From assembly GCF_947623445.1 (NCBI RefSeq), contig NC_135248.1, forward strand, positions 13,587,820 through 13,651,819: a stretch of DNA of 64,000 nt, in the 5' to 3' direction. Under the pieces are notes generated by a model. It did no database searches. It was not told where the DNA came from and saw only the letters and a list, made by a program, of their open reading frames with translations. Below, in pieces: positions 47,716-60,197 of this stretch (positions are counted from its first letter, which is position 1; every line of letters begins with the position of its first letter). The translations under genes and the position numbers were made by a program. This DNA comes from Clavelina lepadiformis. Its lineage: Eukaryota > Chordata > Ascidiacea > Aplousobranchia > Clavelinidae.

Positions 47716-50049
47716 CTAGAAATGTTTGTTCACGTTTATGGGCATCCTTTTAATAGCCAGCCTACTTCTTTTTATTTTCTCGTCGTAAACTTGTTTGTCT
47801 TTTGGCACAAACATCGCTCTGAGATGGATTTCCTGCTTTAAACATGAACACGCTTCACTGTACTTGCTTTGCTTAAAATAGCAACAACCCAACAACCAAT
47901 AACATCGACATAAAATGGCAACTGGTGTTTTTTGTTCTTTGCCAACTTTCAAAGCTTCGGTTAGGCAATTAATACCCAGGTCGAATTTACCTAAATGGAA
48001 GTAGCACCAGCCGATTTTGCTTAAGCATCCGACTTTCCGTAACTCCCTAAAAGGAACCTCAGGATGGGAGAAATATTGGAGGGCATCTTGAAACGCTACG
48101 AGAGCGTACGCATATTGTTTCAGCATAAACTTGCAGTCAGCGTTAATACCGATCAATCTTCTAAGCTGATCAGATTTCACAACCGACGAAGTACTCAAAC
48201 TTTGAATGTGGGGTCTAACTTGGTTCGAAAATTGTTGCGCCTCTTTAAACTTTTCCATCTCGAGCAAACACAGTGCCGCGGCGATCTTTACTTCCCCTTC
48301 CAAAGCTGGATTGTTTATTGCCAGTTGATGTTGTTCAAACCAGGACAGCATTTCAATCGATTCCGAGTAGAGGCTTTTCCTCCGATAGGTCTCCGCCACG
48401 CACCACCTAATCCAAAGCTCATATGGTTTGAAGGAGAACTCTTCTTTGTGTTTCATCAAATGCAGCTTCCATTCTTGGAGGAGACGTTCATGAAAGTTGA
48501 GGTAGTAGAGCACCAGAAATTTGTTGGAAGGTTCCGGTGCCAAATATCGGTTAAGGTTTGCACGAAAATCTTCTTTGCGTATAGCCTGTTGCATTTGATA
48601 AGTGATGATGAAAAAGTCAATGATGCTCTTGCTGCCGACAATATCACCTAGCCTCACACCCAGCTCACTGTCGTCGATGTCGTAATGCATATCTTGGCCG
48701 AGCAAATCATCCTGATTTGCTTTTGAAGAATACACTTTCAGCCTCACGTGACAGGCTACGGCAACGGCGTAACAGAGCTTGTGGGCATTTATCTGGTCGA
48801 TTATTTGCATTCTGTAAAGTTTCTGGACAATATCAAAACTAGAACAATCGTTGATTAAAAACAAGCGCCCTAAGGCAGAAATGAACAAACCAAGGCTTCT
48901 ATACACGACTCGCTTTATATCACATCTACTCGTCGCTTGCAAGCCATACACGTACGCAAATGCATCAAAGTGTTTCAGGTTTTCGCTAATCTGAGACAAA
49001 ACTTGCTGATGACTGCAATGGGAGTGGTCCTTTAGTTTCCGACGGATACGCTGCAAAAACTCATCGTATACTTCTCTGTCCCCGGATACAAAGCTTATTT
49101 TTGTAAGAAGATCTCCCAAGTTATATCCATTTTTAACATCTTCTTCTGCATCGAGATAACTCTCCATTTCACTGATTGGTTTTATGAGTTCCGTTGTCCA
49201 AGGTTTCTCGTTGGTGCGTTCAGTTCTTCCAAGAGGATTTTTGCACGAGTGTGGTGCGAATCCATCCGGGCAAACACCGCACGGCGTGTAGGCGTCGAAA
49301 AACCAGTCCGTTTTATCGTTTAAACAGGGTATGGCGAGAAACCGAAGCACTGTTTCTTTTAAGTTAATCAAGATAACCTGAAAAAGAACGGAAAACCAAC
49401 GAAAATACTCAAGACATCTCTCTTGATTTCTTGTAAAATTTTGTCCTTCTTCCAAAACGATGGCACTTTCGAAATCTGAATACGGAGTGATTTCACGTCT
49501 AGCGATCGAGCCCATACCAAGCAAGGTAAATTTGCATGGTGGACATCCCATCATAATGACGCATTTCTGTGATATAAAATCCATAATTTCAGTGTACTTT
49601 TGTGTCACTGCATTTTGAACAGATTGAACTTCAGCAATTTTCCTACATTCCAGACTAAAAGTGTCTTCGGGATCGACGTCATGTGGTATTTTTATGAATT
49701 TCTCAACAGCGGCTGTTGTTTCGATTCGCAGCTTATGAAAGGCTTCAGCAACCGAAAGAGAAATATTTGTCAAACTTTCCCCAGCTATTTGTGCTCGAGC
49801 AAGGTTCAAGATTTTCCAGCATAGATCATCGAGATTTAACCTTGCTTGAGAGTTCAAAGGCTGGCGTACTAGAACTGCATTTAATAAGCCAGCACTTTGC
49901 AGCAAGCTCACTTTGTCTTTACGTTTTCCAAATAATAAACCAAGCTCATTTAAAATCGGTGATGTCCGCTCGGTGTTGATTTCTTTGCCATTTTCGTCGC
50001 ATAATGCTTTCAGCTTTTCAGCAAGTAATTTAATACTTTCATTGCTCAT
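47716..50049 (-). CDS. Intronless DUF294-type nucleotidyltransferase with C-terminal TPR-like repeats
   Basis: A single 777-codon open frame, unlike its multi-exon neighbours. Residues about 176-198 read LLGMGSIARREITPYSDFES followed by AIV. This is the nucleotidyltransferase signature GS...SDxE of the DUF294 / protein-PII uridylyltransferase N-terminal-like family, with Ser181, Asp192 and Glu194 as likely active-site residues. About residues 240-300 are Cys-rich (CGVCPDGFAPHSC). The C-terminal third has TPR-like helical repeats (SKIGWCYFHLGKFDLGINCL; LLGCCYFKQSKYSEACSCLK). Such NTase-TPR proteins are multiplied in several marine invertebrates and their substrate is unknown to me. No frameshift or stop interrupts it. 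A retroposed origin would explain the lack of introns. Confidence 0.85.
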   Translation of the reverse strand: MSNESIKLLAEKLKALCDENGKEINTERTSPILNELGLLFGKRKDKVSLLQSAGLLNAVLVRQPLNSQARLNLDDLCWKILNLARAQIAGESLTNISLSVAEAFHKLRIETTAAVEKFIKIPHDVDPEDTFSLECRKIAEVQSVQNAVTQKYTEIMDFISQKCVIMMGCPPCKFTLLGMGSIARREITPYSDFESAIVLEEGQNFTRNQERCLEYFRWFSVLFQVILINLKETVLRFLAIPCLNDKTDWFFDAYTPCGVCPDGFAPHSCKNPLGRTERTNEKPWTTELIKPISEMESYLDAEEDVKNGYNLGDLLTKISFVSGDREVYDEFLQRIRRKLKDHSHCSHQQVLSQISENLKHFDAFAYVYGLQATSRCDIKRVVYRSLGLFISALGRLFLINDCSSFDIVQKLYRMQIIDQINAHKLCYAVAVACHVRLKVYSSKANQDDLLGQDMHYDIDDSELGVRLGDIVGSKSIIDFFIITYQMQQAIRKEDFRANLNRYLAPEPSNKFLVLYYLNFHERLLQEWKLHLMKHKEEFSFKPYELWIRWCVAETYRRKSLYSESIEMLSWFEQHQLAINNPALEGEVKIAAALCLLEMEKFKEAQQFSNQVRPHIQSLSTSSVVKSDQLRRLIGINADCKFMLKQYAYALVAFQDALQYFSHPEVPFRELRKVGCLSKIGWCYFHLGKFDLGINCLTEALKVGKEQKTPVAILCRCYWLLGCCYFKQSKYSEACSCLKQEIHLRAMFVPKDKQVYDEKIKRSRLAIKRMPINVNKHF

Positions 50050-52276
50050 ACTGTATTCACTTTATTGTATTCCCCTATTACAACAGTAAGCCTCTGCAAT
50101 ACACTCTTTATTCGTTATGGCTATATTGTAAAACGACAGACAATATAAAAATATGTAAGCTGCCCTATATTGTAAGTCTCGATTGTAAAATTGATAAACC
50201 GATTGTAAAATTAATTTATAACACGGCTTACAATCGAATAAAAACGGCATTTACAAGACCTTAAAAAAGATTTACGTTCTTGCTAAACCCTTTCCAACCT
50301 ATAAATGACAAACTACAACGATATCAGGCTATTAATTGGGACAGAAGGGGCGAAGTTGCAACTGGGGACGAAAGAAACGTGCCATGCTTGCAGCCAGCTG
50401 AAAATTAAGGCATTCATTATAGGCTGCTCAATTTGCTTTCTAGAATGAATATGCACATTTACTGTGATCAAGTAAAATACTTAAACTTCTAAGTTAACAG
50501 CAAATTTTCGCGCTTCAAAGCTAATTGCGAAAACGCGCTGGACATATAAACTCTATAAAATATTAATAAAAATGTTATTATTCCGAATCGAACTGGGCTT
50601 GCTGAGCCAACTGATTGCCTTACTACTGCACATTTAGCTTACTCCCTGCAGTACTTTCATTGTAACTTATTCATCTCGAACACCACTTGCAGTTCTTTAA
50701 GACTAGCACCCAACAAGAAATATTGTTTAGTATATTGGGCTGGAAATACAACACGAAACTTAAAGTCGTAACCAGTTGCAACTGTTTATAAGTTGAAGAC
50801 AGGAACGTAGGAGCTTTGTAAAGCCAATTCGGCACTGCTGACTGCTGAACGATGGTTGTAGGCTACATTCTGTATTACAGAGAGCCGAGAGGCAATGTAG
50901 AACAATTCAAAAGCCGGCAATGTTTTGACATTTCCATATTTATTGTCGTGGTTATTTTGATTACGTAGTGTTAGTTGATCTTCAACGATCTTCAATGAAA
51001 GGAATCATGGCTTCGCTCGTTCAAATTGTGCTGATGAAATAACCGCCTTTTGTTAAAACGCGCAACACATCCTGAAAAAAAACAAGGGAATTTTATAAAA
51101 CTGTTTAGCTTTCGCTGCATTGTATGTAAGCCACTCCAATTCATTTCGCACTTGAACCCATTCAATAACGACAGGGTCTTCACTGAACGTCCAAGCGCAC
51201 ACCAGCAAGTCATAGGTCGAATCTGACACTGGTATTGCTGACTCTGGTTTGACGCAGCGCAAGATTTGGGATCCACAATTGTTAATACCCTTAAAAACTA
51301 TTCGGTGTCCAACGGTATTGAAATGCTGTCTATAGAAGTTTTGCATATAACAAAGGTATCAGATATGAGATATGAGATATCAGATATCCGATATGAGATA
51401 TTACTCGAGTTACCGATAAACATTTGGTGGCTCATTAATTTTTTCAATAATACCTCGGGAGTAGTCTAATGCTGATGAAACATGCGCAGCGATGCTCAAA
51501 GCCAATTCAATAAACCAGCCGGAAGCTGGATACCAGTTATTTGGTTATATTTATGCAGTCACTGTTATTTATCGCTATTTGCCGGAGTTTAAGTGGTTTC
51601 CCCAAAAAATCACTCGCTGCCAGTTGTAGCCATGATTCAAAATAAAATTGAAAACTTGAAGATAAATTCCATCATTTGTATGTCCTTTAATGTTGTATGA
51701 GGCACGTCATTACTCTAGTTACTCGTCTCTATCGTTCTATGTAGCCTGCGACTATGCACGACAGAATATTGGAACATATAGAACCATGTCAGAATGGTTA
51801 CGTTGCCGCTAAATCACAACACCATTCGGTTCAGTGTGTTGTTACCCGGTTACGCTATATAGTTTATTTACATATACAGAAACGTACAAGTATAACTGAA
51901 TTCAGTGGTAGGCCTACAGTTACCAGGCTATACGATCACTCAAGATGCACACAAAATGCATATTTATAGCAATACATAGGAAATAAAATGTACAATGATA
52001 TTAACCGCAGCCGCAAAGTACTGTAATTTGCAAATGTAGAAAATAACAATTTATTGTTTTAACTAAATTCATAAGGTCCGGTGGGCGGACGTGACGTTTA
52101 TTCTGAAAATATTGGGCTCAGGGGGAGCAAAATATTTTTAAGTCAAGAAATCTTAAGCAAGTCTAATTAGGAAAAACTCATCACATTTAAGATGACATCA
52201 GGCAATAAGCAATTCTACCTTTAATTAATATTTTGTTACAAAGATAACCTGCAAAGACTTATCATACAAAGTATAT
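50050..52276. other. Intergenic, with one weak minus-strand open region
   Basis: Overlapping minus-strand frames at 50,992-51,346 include YDLLVCAWTFSEDPVVIEWV, which looks protein-like but is short and not linked to other exons. A GATATGA-type microsatellite occupies about 51,357-51,402. AATAAA on the minus strand at 52,050-52,055 may end the lipoxygenase transcript. Confidence 0.3.
51357..51402. repeat. GATATGA/GATATC microsatellite
   Basis: Imperfect 7-9 bp units (agatatg, agatatc, gatatcc) repeat about six times. Confidence 0.85.
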
Positions 52277-55200
52277 CTAAATAGCGATGCTGTTTGGTAC
52301 ATTCTCCGGCAGGAGGAGAGTGTAAGGATGATGCAATCCTTGGTTCCTCTTCCGAATTTTCTCCGATTCTGCAGTCAGATCTTCCCTGTATTGCTCCATC
52401 ATAGTGAGCACATTCTGCTCACAGAAGAGACGATCCGGATAATGTCCCAGATAGACCTGGCAAGTATTTCAATTTATAAACGTTGTACAAAATAAAATAC
52501 CGTAAGCATGATTGGCAAATATTCACGTATGGTGACCCACGCATGTATTAGAATGATTACATCATATACTAATGTTTATGTTTATAACATACGATCTCCC
52601 TCGCTACAACGATGGAATTAGAACACGTTCAGGATGTTAACTTGACATGTGATGTCTATGCAAGTTTATAGCTCATACACTGGGTCTACGTGCCAGCAAC
52701 TTCTTTATTTTACACCGATTTACAACTGATAACTAAATAAACTTACTTCGTCTGGGGAAAACGCCGACAAAGTAAAAGTAAGCGCAACCACCGTAATAGC
52801 CGAATCGGCTGAAGGGAGAGATTGAAGAACCAGTTCATCAGTCACCTGAATATAAACTGCTGTGTTAGTTCTGATGTTCATTTATTCCAGGACTGTTTTG
52901 GTTTTAACTCTCCTTTTGTCAATCAACTACGCCAGGTGATGAACGACCAATAATAAGCAAAATTAAAAAAGTAATCAAGAACATTAACTTCGAGGTTAAT
53001 TTTGTATTGAAGATTGAGTTCAAATGACAAATCAATGATTTCTTGTAATATTGGATGAAACTTAAAGTCGGGTTCCAGCCGGTTTACATTCACCTCATCG
53101 TCCTTCTTCGGTGGAGGAAGTCTCATGTTTGATGGACTATTTGGGGCAAATTTGTAAGTTTCAAACTGACCAAAGTTGACTGCTGCGTGCTGGGCTGAAC
53201 TTGAGAACATCAAAGTGACGCAGATTTCAATCTGGGAAGAGTTTTTCACATTTAATGTACACGTTTGCTACAGGGCTTTGTGTTAGAAAATATTTCCAGA
53301 CTCCCGGTTTTCACTGGCTCACCAGTTGTTCTATGGAAGTGATTTCAGTGGGCATTCCCCTGGTGTTGTCATCTTGCCAAGCCAAACCTTGGTCCGTTAC
53401 GTCCTTTGCCCAATTTTGCAGTTCATAATCTTCACAAATATCCTGGAAATTAGATCGCACTTTGTTGTTTAGAAATTCCTATGTCAGTGTCAGTATGATT
53501 GTGAACACAAACGTCACACTTGACATTGTCGCACTAACAAGCTTAGCAATGTTGGCATATTGTATTACTCCACAGAGGGACTTATCTAAACGAAATAACT
53601 TACAGCATCAGACTTGTAGTAATAACGAAGCACAGATCCAACAAATTTTTCCATGATCTTTCACAAAGCCAGGGCGTCATCACGATAGTAATTATTGGGA
53701 AGCAAGTTTGGATCGTCAATTCCTTATACACAACGTAAAATAAAGGTCAAAATGGTCGTTTCATTTTAAAATGAAAATGCCAATAGTTGCCTTGGCCAGA
53801 GTTTTACAACTCATCAGGCCTGTTTAATTAAACTGAACATGTCAAAGGTCAACCATACCTTGCTTTTGAAAACGCTTTGGAATTACAAGATCTTCAAACG
53901 TAAATTTTTCAAATGTTTTCCGTGCTAAAGCTGTAGCAGCTGTATATTAACAAACGCCAATTATTTTCCTTAAGTCAATTAAACCGATTCATGGCTTATT
54001 TTCAACATTATTACTAACTTTTATTAGTAAATAAAATGACTGACACCTACACACAGCCATGACTTGATTGGCCAGACTATTCGGTCCGATGAGGCCATCT
54101 CTGGCGTCTGTGTTAATGGCGCTCACTGTCTGAAGATGAGGCCTCAACAACTTATAGACCGGATGAGCGAGAGGAAGACACCGGAAAAAAGCGACAGCGA
54201 ACGGTTCCATCAATATATGAGTTAAGAGGAAATGATACACCCACTAAAAACAAGTTAGGGCATATTTTATACATAGAAATATATCTATATTTTGGAATCA
54301 TTTTTATGAAAGATGTACGGCGACAGTATAATATTTCCAATAGTTTGACACTAACCTCATGTTCAGAAGTTCCAGAGCAACGAAAATACATTTTCGCCAA
54401 CAACCATCTATTGTTGTCTTCAGGCGTGAAAAGATAACCACGATCTCCTGGTACTAACTGGATTGCAATTGGTAAAAATTTACCCTCGTCGTTGACATGA
54501 AATAAACCAACCGCATCAGGGCAGTAGAGTTCCTTTCCCTTCACAACATTGCGTTCAACACCTCCCAAAGCTTCTTTGTAATCGCTGATGTAAATCTTTC
54601 CTGCCTTGAAAGAATTATGCAAAAATATGTGTTTTTTAGCAATTATGTGCAACTATGTGCAAGCACCATTGCTAGCTGCGCTGATAGGGACGCTAAATGC
54701 AATAGAGACACTGATAACTACTTTTCAACTTATTTTCCGATTATGATTAAAATAAGACTAAATACCTTCATTTCTTCTTCCAAGCTTTTAGAGAGATATT
54801 TACTAACATCTTCGTTGGTTACGTTGAAATAGTCCGGAAGTGACGTACACCTCGACACCATAAGGGGGCTGATGCCGGTGAGCACTTGTCTGCCCATGCC
54901 CTCGTCTGTATCCCAGCTAAAGGTCAAAGGGTAAAGTTCATTAAGGGCGGTATCGTTTTATTATTATCATAAAAATTTATCTATCATGCATTTTATTGAC
55001 AGTAATGTAGCATTTCTTTATATTTCGTGAGCAGTGATTTGAGTTTTTATTACTCTCTGAGTACATAGCGCTATTTATATTAAGCGTTTTATTTGCATCT
55101 TAAGTAATGTCCTTTGGAAATACTCCTTCGTTCAACATTTGCTGAGAGGAAATCTGCGGATGAAGATTCAAACCAAGGACGCTTAGATGTCATTATGTCA

Positions 55201-57243
55201 AAGTCGTCTCAGTAAAAAAAATTGGAGGTTAACTTTAATATGTGTGAAACATGTTGTGTTTTTAATAAACAATACTTTTTTCATTTCTGTAAAGTCGATT
55301 TTAAATTTTGAAGTAAATTTTAATTACTCTTGAATTTATAAATTTTATTTAAATCATGAATGTCAAGTTATTCTAGTAATTCTTCAAGTATTAAGTATTA
55401 AGTATTAAGTATTTCAAGTATTTAGGTGTTGCCCTATTAATTTTTATCTTTTTTTGTACAGTGGTGGAATTGTAAAAAAAGTTTTTTATGTGGTTGGTGT
55501 CGCCTTTTAACATCTCTTTTTATTCCTGCTGTTTGTTTGACTACACTATAATTGACTATAGAAAATGTTTAGTTGTAATAAAAGTATCTACGTTTAAAGA
55601 AGTTGTTGAAAAAAGTTAATTGGCAAAAATGTTGTCGCAATTACTGTTTATTTTAATTACTTTCGTCTGGAAGAATAGTTTTAACTATTCCTTACCCATC
55701 TAAAAAGTTAGAAGTCTGCCTCTTAAGAGAATGATTTTTATAAAAGCGATTGTATGCATCCAAACTCTTAACTTGTCTTGGAAGTTCTGTAAAACAATTT
55801 CGATAAAGTCTAAAAAATATTACGGAAAAACAATAGGCTGTTTTATTACTGCAACTTAAGCAAAACGTCGAAACGGAGCGCATTTTTTAGTTGTGAATTA
55901 TGAGTATTTAAGACCTTTACGTGGTTTTAAAAAAACTTTTAGAAATATAAAAATTGATCACTCGGTTTTAATACCTTGAATTTTTGAAACCAACAGTTTG
56001 GCAATAGAAGCCACCTTATCGCCCGTCATATTCTCTTCCTTCACAGCATTTCTTTTAAATAATGGCGGGAGTTCTTGATACGAGTTGGCATTCACGTATC
56101 GGGGAAATCCCCAACCAATATCTTCAGGTTCTGGCATAGGCAACCATTGGTAGAGGGCTTTATTGTTCTGTATTTCCTTCCTCCGAAGGTCTTTTATGTA
56201 GCGATTGGTCACTTTCTGAGGCAAAACGCCTGAAAAAATACCAAACGCATCAAGTTAGGAAGCGGAAGTATACAAGCATTCTAAGCTGGTTTGAAAAGAA
56301 ATTTCATTCATTATGACAAGGATGTTCTCTTGTAAATGATATTTGACCATCTAGAAAGACAGAAGTGATACGACTGCATGGGAACATCGTACCTTCTCCT
56401 CTTACGACCTGCATATCCTTTTGAAACCAGTTGTAGACAGGAAACGTTGCTTTGTCTCCATTTGCGGCGATTGTGACTGTGATGTAATCACAACACCACT
56501 CATCCGTTGTCAAACCACTTGCAAGTTCTGTGAGAAATATTCAAAATAGCCGTGGTAATTAATCAGGCGTTAATGTTTAGAAACCGTTATAAGCTTGTAT
56601 TGACTATGTTGCAAAATACTAGCATAGGTTTGCGTTTCAACGTTTTAACACGTAACCTACGTATAGCATAGCAGGAGTTGTACAATGTTGCACATCAGTA
56701 GGCCCATGTTAGGAAAGTTTTTTAACAGCACTAAACTTTGATTTTGCTGCAGTTATGCTTTTAATAATTGTTGAGCTGTGAAAAATTTACTTTCCTGGTC
56801 TCTATATGTAATAACATTATTGTTGCTTAATAAACCTACTTATTCGAACTATAGTTGGCATTCCAACATCTTTTGCCGTGACTTTGAATTTCTGCTTTTT
56901 TCCTTTTCCAAAATCTTTTTGAAGAAAGTTGTCAAGTTTTAAAAATCCAGTCGACTGAGTTCCGTCTTTTCCCACAAGATCAACGTAAACTGAAGAATCG
57001 GTGCCAGCATTGTGATAAGCATCTGAAGTCTGCAAATTAAAACTTTAAGTTTGGTTTTAGGTTGATCTGAGTTTATTAGGTTGCACTGCTGTATGTGTTA
57101 AATATTTTAGCAAATTAAAAGTTACAAAATTTATTTAGACACGTTTGTTGTTATAAATGCTAATATCAACATCACGTATACCCCACCTGGACTGTTATTT
57201 TGTAGATTATTTTTGGGGATTCCTGATCTTTTTGACGACCCAT
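52277..57243 (-). CDS. Animal lipoxygenase (PLAT plus catalytic domain) with one in-frame TGA
   Basis: Fourteen exons in phase: 57187-57243, 56840-57029, 56393-56527, 55975-56229, 55696-55786, 54766-54916, 54356-54604, 54051-54243, 53859-53939, 53604-53722, 53323-53442, 53094-53231, 52747-52845, 52277-52456. About 685 codons, close to human 5-lipoxygenase (674 residues). The N-terminal PLAT domain (YKITVQTSDAYHNAGTDSSV ... WCCDYITVT) binds calcium/membrane in this family. All five iron ligands are visible: the two His of YHFLLTH, His and Asn of SAQHAAVNFGQ, and the C-terminal Ile of NSIAI. It should oxygenate polyunsaturated fatty acids; regiospecificity cannot be read. Tenth exon: TGA (53661-53663) replaces the Trp expected in YYRDDALALWK. 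The usual GGGGH motif is also absent. Everything else is intact, so it may be a null allele, a young pseudogene or a base error. Confidence 0.88.
55386..55411. repeat. AAGTATT microsatellite in a lipoxygenase intron
   Basis: Three to four units of aagtatt in tandem, followed by a diverged tail. Confidence 0.7.
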
Positions 57244-60197
57244 AATTTAAAGTAATAAACACTCGAAGTTTTGACTCTTAAAACTTTTAAACTAAGTTAA
57301 GCAGCTATCAGACACTTTTAAAGAATATGAAAAAAGCCAAAAATTAATTGTTTTTCCATTGTTAGCCTAAATTGTTTTGACACCGACAATAAACACATTT
57401 CAGCAAACCTATCATTTCTTAACACTATCCACTGCAAACAATTAATTTTTCGTTCTGTCTTAATGTTGTCTTAGCCGTTATTCTTTCCCTTCTATTTAAA
57501 ATGAACGAAGATGACGAGACCTTTTAAAGCTCTCTTCTCATGGTTGTACGTTAATCTTGGTTTGCAAGAAGTGATTTGGTTGCTTTGGCCACAGGTCCTT
57601 TTATTCGGCGGCCAAGCTAAAAAAACGATTTCGAAAGCAGCAAAGTTTAAAAATAGCGGTTTCGGTTTTTAACCGCTTTGTACGACCTCAGCAAAAAATG
57701 TTTGAAGAGGAAACCGGTTTCGGCTGCAATACATTAACGGAATTTCTTCCTAATTATTGCGCCCACACGAAACTTTTTGTATGTAACATTGTGTGAGTGT
57801 AAAATAATTTTAATGGCACTCTTGTCCTTTCTTTCGATTAAATTTATCGTATTTTTTTTACAAGCCCGGTAAAATATTGACATAACTTTATTCACGATTC
57901 GAACATACGTTTTTGTTGTTGTTAAAAAGTTGCCTTAAATCTGCTCGCCTGTTCAAAGCGTCTATCGCAAACTATTAGCGGTCTAACTAAAATATGAAGA
58001 AAAGATAGAACTATTTTCGAATAATTGAGCGGCTGTAGGTTTTATGAAGAGTGGCAAGTTTACGAGTTTTCGCGTCTTTTCGGGCCATCGCGCTACCCGA
58101 AACTGAGCTAAAGAGTCTCTGTTTAGTTTCGATGTTTGGTTGCTTAATGCATGCTGACTGGGTTTAACACAACAAAATATTTGAGGAGGAAACCAGTTGA
58201 AACCAGTTGAAACCAGTTAAAACCGGTTACGGCTGCAATGCACTCACGGAATTTCTTCCTAAGAATTGCACCCGATGAAGCTGAACCCACAAGAAATGTT
58301 TGGTATAATCAGCGCTTTTTAAGGTTTAATTCGGGACTGAAACTATCTTTGGAATTTCTCGGAGGCCTCTCAAAATTTAGAGTTCAGTAACTACAACAAA
58401 AAATTATCAGTTATATGGCCTTTAAAGCGATCTCTTTAAAATGTCTTAGCGGTCGCCAAACTCAAACCTAAACACAGTGCGCATATAATGTAGCCTACAG
58501 TGTGTAGGTAAAACATTATAATGAGCTCGACGCTTTTTCAGTCAAATTTTGCAAAATTTACGAACCCGAACAAATATTGGCGTATTCCTGGGTTACGCAT
58601 AAACATGAAGTAAATAAAATATTTTCCGAAATTCTTTAAGATTTCCAACAAGTTTAACTTGTATGAGTGATGCTGTCCGCTCCAACACGCCTGAAGTTTA
58701 CTGCCAGAAAATCTCATTATTGCGTCACTATTGCTTAGTATTTTGTCGCGTGTTCCTTCGCTACGGTCGTACCGAAACTGACAAATATTTTCCCAACATA
58801 GCTTTTTGCCTCTAAAAAACAGCACATCTGAAAGATGGTGTGAAATTCTAAAGCTGTCTCCGTAACTTTGCGCGGTTATCTTGGTTTTGACAGAGCTTAC
58901 TGTACGTAACCGTATTTACCTGATTGTAAGCCGCACGTGGTTGTACATTAAGGGTTGTTCTTCACGACAATTTTGGTTTCGCATAAAAGAAAATAAGGCG
59001 CACTCGATTCTAAGTCGCCTTATGGTATTCCGTGAGCTGCCTCATTAGTCATAAAACATCGTAAAGTTGTCGTGGTACACCGAAAACATTCTAGTAGATA
59101 AGTAGACAGAATGACCTGGAACAGTCGGTCAGCCACAACGCAACTGTATTCGTCCAAGAATATAAGTGATCGTTTTGAGTATAAAGACATGTCTCTGAAA
59201 ACGAGGTTGCAGGAGTCCTCGCCGCATTTTACTCAAAACGTGTTCAACCAACCATGAACAGTTACTGCGTCATCAAGCTAATCAATCTCTTCGCTTACTT
59301 GATACTTTTTGCTCTCAGATTATTGTTTACTGTCTTGCAAATCTACTGTACTGCAACCGTTAGCTGTGATATCGGAGCTTGCTTACCGTGCACAGTAAAT
59401 TAGCTGCACTTCCTTCAATAAAATTCCAGAAGGTATGCAAAGTATAAACTTAAATGTTTCGCCATTTAGAGTGAATTTCTGGACGTATTTTCAGTTTCTT
59501 ACGCGCTCAGCTCAAACAAATCACGAAACATTGTTCTATTCCTAACCTTATGTCATGAAATTTTAACCTCTGCAGCAGATTTGAAATTCTTTATATTATC
59601 ATCGCTTGTATTCAATATATTGCCTTAAATATAGGACTAATAGTATTTGAGTTAGCTGCCACCTGCTATAACTCTGTCCAGATTTATGCAGCAAAATGTA
59701 CACCGTCCTATAGACACCGAAATTCTTGTACTGTTTAAAGTGACTGTGAAAAGAAGTGTAAAGTGCGCTACAACGACACAACAACTGAAATATAGAACAA
59801 TATGACCGGCCACAACGCATTGTCGTATCAATCGGGAATGTGTAAAATAATATCTGTTTAAAGTCTTTGGAAAACCACTTGGTCAGTTTTCAAGAAAAAA
59901 ACAGTCAGGGAAACTCCCGCTTGTGAAACTAACGTTTCTGATGCCGCAACACCAACATAAGCGTGTAAAATATACAACATGCATATAGTGGCATAGATAC
60001 ATTTACTTAAAGATTTACAAGCTACTGTACTAAGAACGCAAGGATATTGGCTATAGAAGTTATAGACAAAACATCAGACGATAAAGTAGTTAAGAAAAAT
60101 GACACCCACCAAATGTTACTTTGAGGTGAAAAGAAGCAAGAAAGTTATGTAATTCGGAAATGTTAGGCTTCACTTTGACTTCGTGCGAATGAAAAAT
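57244..60197. other. Intergenic between lipoxygenase and SYAP1
   Basis: It holds the presumed lipoxygenase promoter side (57.25-58.4 kb, with a duplicated block listed separately). From about 58,915 to 59,030 there is an end of the same MITE family as 7698-8122 ('aaccgtatttacctg', 'aataaggcgcactcgat', 'gtcgccttatgg'). No coding exon was recognised. Confidence 0.45.
57688..58290. repeat. Direct duplicate block upstream of the lipoxygenase
   Basis: 57,688-57,780 and 58,163-58,290 share 'aggaaacc', 'cggctgcaat', 'acggaatttcttcctaa' and 'attgc.ccc' in the same order. The upstream copy also contains three tandem copies of the 10-bp unit gaaaccagtt. Spacing is about 480 bp. It may be an old dispersed repeat or a duplicated regulatory module. 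Confidence 0.6.

Noticed and set aside
48064..49979. Plus-strand ORFs opposite the NTase-TPR gene
   Set aside because: They are antisense shadows of a 777-codon frame with recognisable domains.
55787..55809. A longer lipoxygenase exon starting at 55809 (peptide LYRNCFTE before LPRQVKS)
   Set aside because: Its phase does not match the upstream exon ending at 55975. The ttttacag acceptor at 55787-55790 restores the frame and gives a better family fit.
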